A DNA stretch of 10,757 nucleotides from Candidatus Thorarchaeota archaeon (GCA_016840385.1 JAEOSL010000118.1:1-10757), one strand, 5' to 3'; counted from the first letter of the stretch, positions 1 to 6,663 are shown. The notes: a model not told the origin generated them from the sequence alone. Numbers and translations are program-made.

Positions 1-277
1 GTATAGTAGTGATTATCATATTCACTGCCATGAAGATAAGAGCCAGATTTCGAAATCTCTTCTCCATGATGAACTGTGCAAGTGAGTATGTGAAAATAAC
101 ACCAGTGACCATGGTCGCTAAAGGCGCGAGAATTGAGAGTACTAACGCCATCTGAGCTGAACTAATTTCGATGAATGCAGTTCCTGAGATTACAAGTATC
201 ACTGTGATAATGACAACTGCAAGAAACATCAGCACTAGTAGATATTCACCAATGCTTAATGGTTTCTCATCACTCAT
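1..277 (-). CDS. Small multi-pass membrane protein, N-terminal part (runs off the left edge)
   Basis: Reading the minus strand from ATG at 277 gives 92 codons with no stop to the window edge. A short charged start (MSDEK) is followed by three hydrophobic stretches: residues about 12-35, about 42-70 and about 77-92, the last cut by the edge. A basic loop (EKRFRN, 72-77) lies between the second and third. The pattern of a short acidic head and closely spaced helices suggests a small integral membrane protein of the cytoplasmic membrane. I recognise no family motif and assign no function. The start is supported by being the first ATG after the divergent intergenic region; the Shine-Dalgarno is weak (GGGAT about 8 bases upstream). 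It is transcribed away from the gene at 416, and the two probably have separate promoters in 278-415. C-terminal content is unknown. Confidence 0.7.
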   Translation of the reverse strand, partial: MSDEKPLSIGEYLLVLMFLAVVIITVILVISGTAFIEISSAQMALVLSILAPLATMVTGVIFTYSLAQFIMEKRFRNLALIFMAVNMIITTI

Positions 278-310
278 TCTGCAATCCCAGCGGTATGTTA
301 GTACCCTATT

Positions 311-322
311 ACCATAATAACA
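311..322 (-). promoter_or_regulatory. Candidate TATA box for the leftward membrane-protein gene
   Basis: On the minus strand the AT-rich element TTATTATGG (320 to 312) lies about 40 bases upstream of the ATG at 277. With the usual archaeal spacing of about 25-27 bases from TATA to transcription start, this predicts a leader of roughly 13 bases. The element does not match the archaeal consensus closely, so the call rests mainly on position. Confidence 0.3.
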
Positions 323-373
323 ATTTTGCTACGGATTTGTGGAAAAAAAGAACGCTTCAAAACCTCCTAAGTA

Positions 374-386
374 GGGATATATGCGG
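374..386 (+). promoter_or_regulatory. Candidate TATA box for the 200-residue hypothetical gene
   Basis: GATATATG at 376-383 is the best TATA-like octamer in the divergent intergenic region. It lies about 37 bases upstream of the ATG at 416, predicting a transcription start near 405 and a leader of about 10 bases. A small palindrome, CCTA-AG-TAGG at 366-375, abuts it where a BRE or an operator would sit; its role is unknown. Confidence 0.4.
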
Positions 387-415
387 ATTTACTCAACGAA
401 ATTTGTGAGTGAGAA

Positions 416-1018
416 ATGACGGACCAACTCGAACTCATGGTGAAATATCTGATTCATCTACAGTTCTATTCAGAAGAAGAAGATGTCATTTTCAGTCGAG
501 ATAAAAAACAGAAACTTTCAATTCCAGGTGTCAGAGAAGTAGTCTTAGCATTTGAAAATGAATTTCAACAACACATTGATCTAATTCGAAAGAAACAGTA
601 TCGAGCATTCCTTGACGCAATTAACAAAAAGATACCATTCGATGTGGAAGCAGTTCTAGTGGAATTCAACAGAAATGTAAGTGAACTAAGAAGTCACAAC
701 CTCACCGATGAGCTCTCTGCGAATTTTCTAATCGGTCCAATCAGATCATATCTTCAGTCAAGAGAGTTTGATGCGTGCATTTACGAGATTAAACATGAAG
801 CAGTCATTCGTTTAGATTCTGAAGACGCAAAGGCACTCATGTCAGCTAGAATCTCGGACTTCTTCTCCAGAAATGATTCTTCTGTTTCAATACTCCATAC
901 CCTTGCTTTGTTGAAATACATCACATTCATCTACGGTCCTAAAGAAACTCAACTGAGAGTAGTCCGAGCTTTCGACCAGTACTGTGAGGAGTTAGCCTCG
1001 AAGCTATCAAGCGAGTAA
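416..1018 (+). CDS. Unrecognised 200-residue helical cytoplasmic protein
   Basis: An ATG-started frame of 200 residues ending in TAA. The translation is rich in charged residues and amphipathic segments (for example 1-18, 41-70, 76-94, 121-150, 175-197). It has no hydrophobic segment long enough for a membrane helix and no signal peptide, so a soluble, all-alpha cytoplasmic protein is the reasonable picture. I see no zinc-binding Cys/His cluster, Walker motif, helix-turn-helix signature or catalytic motif; there are two cysteines, within a CIYE and a QYCEE context. GTGAG sits 6 bases before the ATG and is a weak Shine-Dalgarno match. A TATA-like box 37 bases upstream suggests a nearly leaderless transcript. 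Its stop lies 13 bases from the convergent tldE stop, so it is not part of the tldDE operon. Function unknown; the coding call is sound from length and continuity. Confidence 0.8.
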   Translation: MTDQLELMVKYLIHLQFYSEEEDVIFSRDKKQKLSIPGVREVVLAFENEFQQHIDLIRKKQYRAFLDAINKKIPFDVEAVLVEFNRNVSELRSHNLTDELSANFLIGPIRSYLQSREFDACIYEIKHEAVIRLDSEDAKALMSARISDFFSRNDSSVSILHTLALLKYITFIYGPKETQLRVVRAFDQYCEELASKLSSE

Positions 1019-1031
1019 GAAGTGATTAAAA

Positions 1032-2414
1032 TTACTCCTTACTTGATCCAGAGAATCTGAACGACGGTAGTTTCAAACCAGGTACTAGACCCATTGGTGG
1101 TGATGATTGAAACTTCGAGTACTTTCCAACCATTTCAATATCGTTGAAGAATCTTGGAATCGCGTCAGTGAACCTCAAGGTTCTAAGTGGATATTTAACT
1201 TCGCCATCTTCAACGAACCAAGTGCCATCACGAGTCAGAGCAGTGAGTACACCCTGCGTTGGATTTACTGGATTCATATAGTGGAAGTGGGTTACAAGTA
1301 CTCCCTTCTTGGTTTCAGAAATCATGTCATCAATTGACGAGTTTCCTTCCTCAGCTACTACATGTCGAGCAATTGGTTCTGCAGGACCCCACCATTTTGC
1401 ATGATTACCTGTACTCTCAACCCCATCCTTTGTCGCAGTCATGGTATCGTAGACGAGATTCTTCACAACACCCTTATCGATAAGGTTGACCTTCTGGTGC
1501 GGAACACCCTCATCATCAAACAATGAAGCAGCAACGAGTCTTTGGTCTAGCGCATTGTCTGACACTGATAGTTTGTCTGAGAACACTTGTTCACCCATCC
1601 TATCGCGCAGGAAACTCATAAACTCTTGATGACGTCTTGCTCCAAAACCAAGCATGGTTGTGTAGAAGACCAATCCTGCTGCTGCTGCAGGTTCTAAAAT
1701 GACCTCGTACTCTCCAGGTGAAAGATCTTTCATTCCAAAACCATCAACTGCTTTTTGTGCAGCTACTCTTGCTACATCTTCTACGAGTAGGTCTCTCACA
1801 TCGCGTCTTGCATCCGCACACCAACCTGCAGTTTCTTCGGAACCATCTCGAGCCATAATGGTAAGTTGAGTAGTCGCTCTTGTTCGCATCTCATACCCTT
1901 CTACTCCTAAGGAGTTGGTAACAACACGCTCGGTAGAGATATTCTGAACAATACCTGCAATAGCGGCTATTCTCTTATCGACCCCATGTGCCATATCAAT
2001 TGCAGCAGATGCGTACTCAGCTCTCAATTCTGGTGATGTATCATACGTTTCCTTACAGACCAATCCATCCAGATCAAACGACGAAGGATAATTTCGCTTT
2101 GTAGGTAGAGATTTGAAATCGGTATTCTCAGGAGAGATTTTTGCGAGTGAAACAGCCTGCTTGACAGCATTCTTGATAGCATCATCTTCGAATACTTCAA
2201 ACTCGACAGATCCACTCTTTTGTCCGAAGTAGAGAAGTACTCGCACTTTGGCATGCAGCTCAGACACATTTTGGTCAATGATGCTGTTTGCAAGTCGGGT
2301 TAGACCCATTCGAGTAAGAGTAAGTACAGCCTGTGCTTGTGACGCACCTTGAACTTCAGCTTCTTTGAGAACTAGATTTGCTTTTGCTAGGAGTATATCC
2401 TTGTTCTGCTTCAC
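1032..2414 (-). CDS. tldE: TldE/PmbA-family subunit of the TldD/TldE metalloprotease
   Basis: This is the non-catalytic partner of TldD. In characterised bacterial systems TldD and TldE form a heterodimeric zinc protease (family U62) that trims unfolded peptides, such as microcin B17 precursor and the CcdA antitoxin, in the cytoplasm. From GTG 2414 the protein is 460 residues, usual for the family. An N-terminal alpha/beta region (about 1-110) carries the repeated VKA/EVQGASQAQ type start. The C-terminal half holds the family core: YEVILEPAAAAGL (236-248), GFGARRHQEF (256-265) and the LRFTDAIPR block near 413-421. The site where TldD has HExxxH has no such residues, which marks it as TldE. 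A longer frame runs to a TTG or ATG-like start at 2468, but those 18 codons lie inside tldD. GTG is preferred because GGGAGGG lies 7 bases upstream and the tldD stop is one base away, implying translational coupling. Confidence 0.9.
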   Translation of the reverse strand: MKQNKDILLAKANLVLKEAEVQGASQAQAVLTLTRMGLTRLANSIIDQNVSELHAKVRVLLYFGQKSGSVEFEVFEDDAIKNAVKQAVSLAKISPENTDFKSLPTKRNYPSSFDLDGLVCKETYDTSPELRAEYASAAIDMAHGVDKRIAAIAGIVQNISTERVVTNSLGVEGYEMRTRATTQLTIMARDGSEETAGWCADARRDVRDLLVEDVARVAAQKAVDGFGMKDLSPGEYEVILEPAAAAGLVFYTTMLGFGARRHQEFMSFLRDRMGEQVFSDKLSVSDNALDQRLVAASLFDDEGVPHQKVNLIDKGVVKNLVYDTMTATKDGVESTGNHAKWWGPAEPIARHVVAEEGNSSIDDMISETKKGVLVTHFHYMNPVNPTQGVLTALTRDGTWFVEDGEVKYPLRTLRFTDAIPRFFNDIEMVGKYSKFQSSPPMGLVPGLKLPSFRFSGSSKE

Positions 2415-2415
2415 T

Positions 2416-3897
2416 TCATTTCCCTCCCATAATACCAACTCTAACATCATGAAATCTCGCAGTGCCACAACCGTGTCCGACGTACATTACCTGTGGAGGC
2501 TGTCCCTTACCACAATTGGGAGTACCCCAGACTCGCCAATCATCTTTCGAGGATGCATCCATACTACCCCAAAATTCTGGAGTTATACCAGTGTAGGTCG
2601 GGTTCTTGATTATCGGTCCGATTTCTCCATCTACGATTTCCCATGCGATTTCAGTTCCAAATTGGAAATTCACTCGTTTATCATCGATACTCCAGCTTTT
2701 GTTAGTTGACATTAGAATTCCATTCTTTGTATCTTCAATGATCTCATTGCGTTTCCAATCAGTGGGTTCTAAATTGATATTCACCATCCGAATGAGAGGG
2801 AGTTTCTGTGGAGCATCAGCTCGCATTCCTCCTGAACTTTCATCTAAACCAATGAGTGCTGCAGTTTCTCTTGAACTTTGATAGCCAACAAATAGACCAT
2901 TCTTGATTAGTTCAACACGTTTTGCTTTGACGCCTTCATCATCATATCCGAAGGTTCCGAGACCTCCAGGATTTGTTGAGTCAGACACAAGAGTAACATG
3001 TTCACTCCCATATCCCAATGAGTTCAACTTGTCTACAGTCATGAAACTTGTTCCAGCATAAGCTGCTTCTGTTCCAAGTACTCTATCAAGCTCTGTTGGA
3101 TGGCCGCAGCTCTCATGAATCTGAAGCATCAACTGATGACCATCAAGGAGGACAGTCGCTTTTTCGGTAGGACATTGTTTTGCATTGGTAAGTGCTATTG
3201 CTTCATCAGCAATACGCTCTACATTTTCAAGTAGTTTCTTGGATTCAAAAAATTCGTAGCCACTTGTTGAGAAATCACCTCGGAAGGATCCCGGATACGA
3301 ACGTCTTTGTGGTGGAGAACCTGGCGACATTGCCATACATGAGAAACCTCCTCCACAAAATACAATCTTCTGGGTGATATAGGCTCCTTCAGTACTACTG
3401 AATATTTTATCTTCAGAATGACTCCGATAATCAGCTTTAGTGAATTTGATGATATCAGGATTATGTTGCCCTAGTCTTTTGTCGACATCCATCAGAAGGT
3501 CGACTTTCTCCTCGATTGGAACTTTGAAGGGATCCTTCTTGAATGGAGTAGTATAACTGTCAGTAACAGCTTTGACATCAACAAGTTCAACAGGTGTCTT
3601 CCTTGTTGAGCCCGAAGCTTTAGCTATCCGTACTGCAAGTTCTGCAACTCTACGAACCTCTTCTTTAGATAGGTCATACGAGCCTGCAAAACCTAATCCG
3701 CCATCAGCAAGGCATCTAATCCCAAATCCAATAGTTTCACGTAATTCAAGAACTGCAATGTTACCAAGTTTGACAGAAATATCTTCATCCTTGACAGTTA
3801 CAATTCTAATATCAGCATATGAAGCACCTAGAGACCTGCAGGTATCTAGTGCAACCTCAGCAATGTCATTCAATGAGTCAACACCATTTGGACGCAA
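2416..3897 (-). CDS. tldD: TldD-family zinc metalloprotease, catalytic subunit
   Basis: Catalytic half of the TldD/TldE cytoplasmic protease; with TldE it cleaves unfolded or extended peptides threaded into the dimer. The frame gives 493 residues, close to the bacterial length of about 480. The metal site is explicit: HESCGH at 261-266 provides the two histidines and the glutamate of HExxxH. A cysteine in CGKG (Cys462) aligns with the C-terminal cysteine that completes the zinc site in the E. coli enzyme. Other family landmarks are GASYADIRI (24-32), the glycine-rich DGGLGFAG (65-72) and RFHDVRVGIMGG at the C terminus. The start is uncertain. TTG 3897 gives the full frame, but TTG 3873 follows GGTG at 8 bases and begins exactly where homologues usually start (LNDIAEVAL). 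The gene is first in an operon with tldE. A TATA-like element 29 bases upstream of 3897 could make the mRNA leaderless. Confidence 0.93.
   Translation of the reverse strand: MRPNGVDSLNDIAEVALDTCRSLGASYADIRIVTVKDEDISVKLGNIAVLELRETIGFGIRCLADGGLGFAGSYDLSKEEVRRVAELAVRIAKASGSTRKTPVELVDVKAVTDSYTTPFKKDPFKVPIEEKVDLLMDVDKRLGQHNPDIIKFTKADYRSHSEDKIFSSTEGAYITQKIVFCGGGFSCMAMSPGSPPQRRSYPGSFRGDFSTSGYEFFESKKLLENVERIADEAIALTNAKQCPTEKATVLLDGHQLMLQIHESCGHPTELDRVLGTEAAYAGTSFMTVDKLNSLGYGSEHVTLVSDSTNPGGLGTFGYDDEGVKAKRVELIKNGLFVGYQSSRETAALIGLDESSGGMRADAPQKLPLIRMVNINLEPTDWKRNEIIEDTKNGILMSTNKSWSIDDKRVNFQFGTEIAWEIVDGEIGPIIKNPTYTGITPEFWGSMDASSKDDWRVWGTPNCGKGQPPQVMYVGHGCGTARFHDVRVGIMGGK
2422..2428 (-). promoter_or_regulatory. 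Shine-Dalgarno that sets the tldE start
   Basis: Minus-strand GGGAGGG (2428 to 2422) is embedded in the last codons of tldD (encoding Met-Gly-Gly-Lys) and is followed after 7 bases by GTG at 2414. It is the strongest ribosome-binding match in the window. It decides against the 18-codon longer tldE frame and points to a ribosome that ends tldD and reinitiates on tldE. Confidence 0.75.
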
Positions 3898-3918
3898 CCA
3901 ATGGTGAGATAATACTCT

Positions 3919-3932
3919 TTCTAAATTATGAA
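3919..3932 (-). promoter_or_regulatory. Candidate promoter of the tldD-tldE operon
   Basis: Minus-strand CATAATTTAG (3930 to 3921) is the most TATA-like element upstream of tldD, centred about 29 bases before TTG 3897. Transcription would start within a few bases of that codon. The rest of 3898-4080 shows no open frame, tRNA fold or repeat. Confidence 0.35.
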
Positions 3933-3999
3933 AGGAATGAGCAGAAGAGAAGTGCAGGGCAGTGGGGTAAGGAAGTTGAGTGATTGAGTTTGATGTTGT

Positions 4000-4022
4000 C
4001 GTTAAAAAAACTCAGCCTGTCT
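4000..4022 (-). terminator. Oligo-T terminator after the Nudix gene
   Basis: Read on the minus strand, GGCTGAG is followed by seven T residues (complement of the A run at 4004-4010), about 70 bases past the Nudix stop. Archaeal RNA polymerase terminates on such runs without needing a stem-loop, and I see no strong stem here. The position between the Nudix stop and the tldD promoter fits separation of the two transcription units. Confidence 0.5.
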
Positions 4023-4080
4023 ATGTCCTCTGCTCGAACAAACTTTGGCTGCACACAAATTAGAATGCTAGTAACACTCG

Positions 4081-4695
4081 CTAGATATTCAACTCATCAA
4101 GACGCTTGAAGAACTCACGAGTCAAGAAGGACCTATACGAGAAACCGCCCCATCCAGACTTGATCATTAATTCATCAACATCGCCAAGTAGGTCCTTACG
4201 GCCCATCACTTTGACATCGAATATCTCATAGGTATCAATGGGTTTCATTGTTCCCCCAATTGGTTCTGCGAGAAAGACGAGAGACCGCCAAGGTATCGTT
4301 TCATCAACACAGACAACATCAAGATACATATCCAGGACAAATCTCAATAGTCGAACTTCAAGACCAGTCTCTTCATGCATTTCTCGAAGAGCTGCGGCCT
4401 CAAGAGATTCACCCACTTTGGCACCGCCTGAAGGAGCTCGATAAATCCCTGTATCTGCGTATTGATGTTTCTGGATAACTACGTACTCATCCTTCTCTTG
4501 TCGAATGAAACAAGTGATATCATGCAAACGTCCCTTTGCCTGTGTCTGCTTTACCAGTTGGCACTCAAAATCAAGAAAGTCAGCGGAGTAGCTTCGTTTC
4601 AATGGTTCACCAAATCGGTCAATCAATCTCTGTATTTCTTCATCATTGATATCATTCAGTTTTCTCGCCAATTTACTAAGCAATTCAATATCCAA
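4081..4695 (-). CDS. Nudix hydrolase with helical N-terminal extension
   Basis: A 204-residue protein with a complete Nudix box at residues 90-112 (GX5EX7REUXEEXGU), ending REMHEETGL; its glutamates bind the Mg2+ that drives hydrolysis of a nucleoside diphosphate linked to some moiety X. About 55 residues of charged, probably helical sequence (containing RLIDRFGEP, 23-31) precede the Nudix fold, which starts near GRLHDITCF. The tail after about 165 includes WGGFSYRSF and is also outside the core box. Substrate cannot be read from the sequence: no diagnostic proline or specificity loop stands out. The only workable start is TTG 4695, with no Shine-Dalgarno; a TATA-like stretch (GTTATTTCC, about 4732 to 4724) lies about 30 bases upstream, so a leaderless transcript is possible. 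It is divergent from the macro-like gene at 4805 and followed by an oligo-T terminator. Confidence 0.88.
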   Translation of the reverse strand: MDIELLSKLARKLNDINDEEIQRLIDRFGEPLKRSYSADFLDFECQLVKQTQAKGRLHDITCFIRQEKDEYVVIQKHQYADTGIYRAPSGGAKVGESLEAAALREMHEETGLEVRLLRFVLDMYLDVVCVDETIPWRSLVFLAEPIGGTMKPIDTYEIFDVKVMGRKDLLGDVDELMIKSGWGGFSYRSFLTREFFKRLDELNI

Positions 4696-4791
4696 AAAGG
4701 TTGTGGGATATGCCGTTCGTAAAGGAAATAACGTTAGAAATCTCTACCAAGTATGAGCTAAATCGGGTTTTTGATACATTTGATGAAAGAT

Positions 4792-4796
4792 AGGAG
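4792..4796 (+). promoter_or_regulatory. Shine-Dalgarno supporting a TTG start at 4805
   Basis: AGGAG at 4792-4796 stands 8 bases before TTG 4805. The frame is closed upstream by TGA at 4784-4786 and has no ATG or GTG in between, so this site effectively fixes the start of the macro-like protein. Confidence 0.65.
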
Positions 4797-4804
4797 TAGC
4801 TAAA

Positions 4805-5299
4805 TTGGAACAACATTTAGTGGGTGGCATTGGAGTTTCAGTCATTCTGGGTCGTTTCGATGATTCAGAGTTAGACCTTGTCGTGAAAGCACAAGATATT
4901 CCGTTAGGTGTCACACAAGGTGGTGCTACTGGCGGTGGTAGAGCTGTTGGAGGATTTGGTATCACAATCAAGGAAGCCACTAATGCAGCCAATGTGATTC
5001 ATTGGCCACCAATCGCAATCACAGATCCCGATAGAAGAGATGCGATATACAGAGCTACAAGTAAAGCATTAGACACTGCAGAAGAAATTCAAGCAACACA
5101 TATTGGATTCTTCACGATGGGACTAGAGGTAGCACGATTGCCCACCTGGGAAATTGCAGATGAAATAGTCAAGGCAATTAATGATTATTCAAAGAAAGAA
5201 TCACTGCTCGATGAAATCATGCTGGTGGCGAGCTCACCTACCCAAGTGAGCTCGTTTCAGTATGCTATCACTAACATCTCTATAATTTCTCAGAAATGA
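4805..5299 (+). CDS. Divergent macro-domain-like protein
   Basis: A 164-residue single-domain protein begun by TTG with AGGAG upstream. The layout resembles the macro (Appr-1''-p processing) fold, whose members bind or hydrolyse ADP-ribose and derivatives. A glycine-rich segment (residues 39-52, GGATGGGRAVGG) comes first, then a VIHWPP strand (64-69). A long helix follows (78-95, RDAIYRATSKALDTAEEI), then a strand-turn HIGFFTMGLEVARLP (99-113), where macro domains have a phosphate-binding AFPxxGTG loop, then helix EIADEIVKAI and a final strand EIMLVASS. The usual N-terminal DAIVNAAN strand is not present in that position, so the protein is divergent and catalysis is doubtful. No signal peptide or membrane helix, so cytoplasmic. 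It is divergent from the Nudix gene (109-base gap) and convergent with the flavoprotein gene, whose stop is 2 bases away. Family call is by pattern and unproven. Confidence 0.6.
   Translation: MEQHLVGGIGVSVILGRFDDSELDLVVKAQDIPLGVTQGGATGGGRAVGGFGITIKEATNAANVIHWPPIAITDPDRRDAIYRATSKALDTAEEIQATHIGFFTMGLEVARLPTWEIADEIVKAINDYSKKESLLDEIMLVASSPTQVSSFQYAITNISIISQK
5229..5254. repeat. Perfect 9-bp inverted repeat inside the 3' end of the macro-like gene
   Basis: CGAGCTCAC (5229-5237) and GTGAGCTCG (5246-5254) are exact reverse complements with an 8-base loop. The element encodes part of the final Val-Ala-Ser-Ser to Val-Ser-Ser segment. In RNA it would form a stable GC-containing hairpin about 45 bases before the stop. 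No T run follows on either strand, so it is not a classical terminator. Confidence 0.6.
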
Positions 5300-5316
5300 A
5301 GTTAGATTTTCAATCT
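5285..5316. repeat. Two short hairpins at the convergent gene junction
   Basis: ATTTC-TCA-GAAAT (5285-5297) overlaps the stop of the macro-like gene, and AGATT-TTC-AATCT (5304-5316) overlaps the last codons of the flavoprotein gene. Each has a 5-bp stem and 3-base loop. They flank the 2-base gap between the convergent stops and might help end both transcripts; stems this short occur by chance fairly often. Confidence 0.3.
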
Positions 5317-6663
5317 CTTTCGAGCAGCGTCTGCAGATTGAACCAATGGATCCCAAGTATCACAAATAGCTGGTGCGTAACAGTTCTCGAAATCGAATAG
5401 GTCCTTTGCATCAATGTTGTGTTGGATTCCCAGAGTTATGACATTGAGACGCATTGCGGCATCCTCCAGTCCAACCAATTGTCCACCTACAAGTTTTCCA
5501 GTTTCCTTATTGAAGAAAGTCTTGAGCTTGAGATCTTTTCCACCGGTGAAGTAGTGAGGTTTCGTACTAGCCTTTATTGAACCTTTGACAATTGGTATCT
5601 CGTAGCGTTTGGCAAGATCACCTGTTAAGCCAGTGCTTGCAATCTCCAAATCAAAAAGCTTTGTCACCTTAGCACCAACACACCCTGGGAAGCGAACATC
5701 TCCACCAGCGGCATTGATACCTGCTACACGAGCCTGACGAACTGCGAGAGTTCCAAGTCCCCCTGCGCATTTCTTTCCTGTTATGAATTCTGTACTCTCT
5801 GCACAATCACCAACTGCATAGACATTTGGTAGAGTGGTCAGCATTTTATCATCAGTTAAAATACCACGGGTCTTACCAATCTCAACACCTATTTTCTCTG
5901 CGAGATTCGTGATAGGACGGGCGCCCGTTGCAACCACTACAAAGTCAGCAGGAATCTCAGTTTCCTCTTCCGTGCCTCGGTCGTTCACAATAACACCCTT
6001 GGCCGAATCAGTGCCAGTTATTTCCTGTGCAGCCGTATTATTGAGAATCTTAAGACCATGATTTCGACAATGTTCTTCGACAATCTCAGACATGTCAGGA
6101 TCCACCATTGCTAATAGAACATGGGGGAGGAATTCCACAACTGTCACATCAAGACCGCGCTCATGGAATGCTTCAGCTGTTTCCATACCGATAAGACCAC
6201 CACCAATAATTACAACTTTCTTTGCCTTGTCAGCTTCAGAGGCCAGAGCTTTGGCGTCATCCAATGTTCGCAGTCCATAGACTCTCTTTTTGTCGAGTCC
6301 TTTGATTGGAGGATCTGCGTTCTCTGAACCAGTTGCAAAAATGAGTGCATCGTATTTTTGCTTTCCTTCGCCGTCCGGTCCTTCATAAGTTAACTCACGG
6401 GACTTGTGGTCAATATCAGTGACTGTCACACCAATTTTCGCATCGATTTTCAAACCAGCCCAACTATCTGGAGCCATTAGAATAAGATCATCAAAGTCCT
6501 TCACTTTACCAGAAATAGTATAGGGTAGCCCACACCTGGAATATTGAGAATAGTTTTCAGTATTGTAAAGTGATATCTCAACTTTACGATTGAATTTTCT
6601 AGCTTGCATTGCCGCCGTTGCCCCAGCAGCACCACAACCAATTATTGCAATATGCTCGACCAT
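5302..6663 (-). CDS. FAD-dependent NAD(P)H oxidoreductase, CoA-disulfide reductase/NADH oxidase family
   Basis: A 453-residue class III pyridine nucleotide-disulfide oxidoreductase. An N-terminal FAD-binding GxGxxG (GCGAAG, 9-14) is followed by the active-site segment YSRCGLPY with single redox Cys44. This is the mark of CoA-disulfide reductases, NADH oxidases and NAD(P)H sulfur oxidoreductases, as opposed to CxxxxC enzymes. The second Rossmann motif GGGLIGME (154-161) binds NAD(P)H, and VYAVGDCAE (281-289) is the second FAD contact. The C-terminal interface domain ends with CYAPAICDTWDPL (428-440), matching the family's YAPxxxxxxDP block. Probable cytoplasmic roles are CoA-thiol redox balance, oxygen detoxification or polysulfide reduction; sequence alone does not choose. 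The frame extends five codons to TTG 6678, but ATG 6663 is preferred because GGTGA lies 8 bases upstream. Single transcription unit, convergent with the macro-like gene. Confidence 0.92.
   Translation of the reverse strand: MVEHIAIIGCGAAGATAAMQARKFNRKVEISLYNTENYSQYSRCGLPYTISGKVKDFDDLILMAPDSWAGLKIDAKIGVTVTDIDHKSRELTYEGPDGEGKQKYDALIFATGSENADPPIKGLDKKRVYGLRTLDDAKALASEADKAKKVVIIGGGLIGMETAEAFHERGLDVTVVEFLPHVLLAMVDPDMSEIVEEHCRNHGLKILNNTAAQEITGTDSAKGVIVNDRGTEEETEIPADFVVVATGARPITNLAEKIGVEIGKTRGILTDDKMLTTLPNVYAVGDCAESTEFITGKKCAGGLGTLAVRQARVAGINAAGGDVRFPGCVGAKVTKLFDLEIASTGLTGDLAKRYEIPIVKGSIKASTKPHYFTGGKDLKLKTFFNKETGKLVGGQLVGLEDAAMRLNVITLGIQHNIDAKDLFDFENCYAPAICDTWDPLVQSADAARKRLKI

Noticed and set aside
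2415..2468. An 18-codon N-terminal extension of TldE giving 478 residues
   Set aside because: It lies within the tldD coding frame, has no ribosome-binding site, and is inferior to GTG 2414 with GGGAGGG at 7 bases.
3572..3907. Plus-strand open frame of 111 codons opposite tldD
   Set aside because: It is antisense to a confidently assigned tldD with composition typical of a shadow frame (Ser/Thr/Arg-rich) and no ribosome-binding site. The same reasoning removes 2365-2709 and 2606-2881.
4025..4075. GTTCGAG on the minus strand resembling a tRNA T-loop
   Set aside because: The flanking bases do not pair as a T stem, and no acceptor, D or anticodon arm can be drawn around it.
4744..4992. Minus-strand 82-codon frame across the Nudix/macro gap
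   Set aside because: Pro/Thr/Ser-rich translation, antisense to the macro-like gene, with no supported start; it is a shadow.
4984..4996. NAAN in the macro-like protein as the classical ADP-ribose motif
   Set aside because: It occurs just before the VIH strand, not after the first DAIV-type strand, so it is probably a coincidence of composition.
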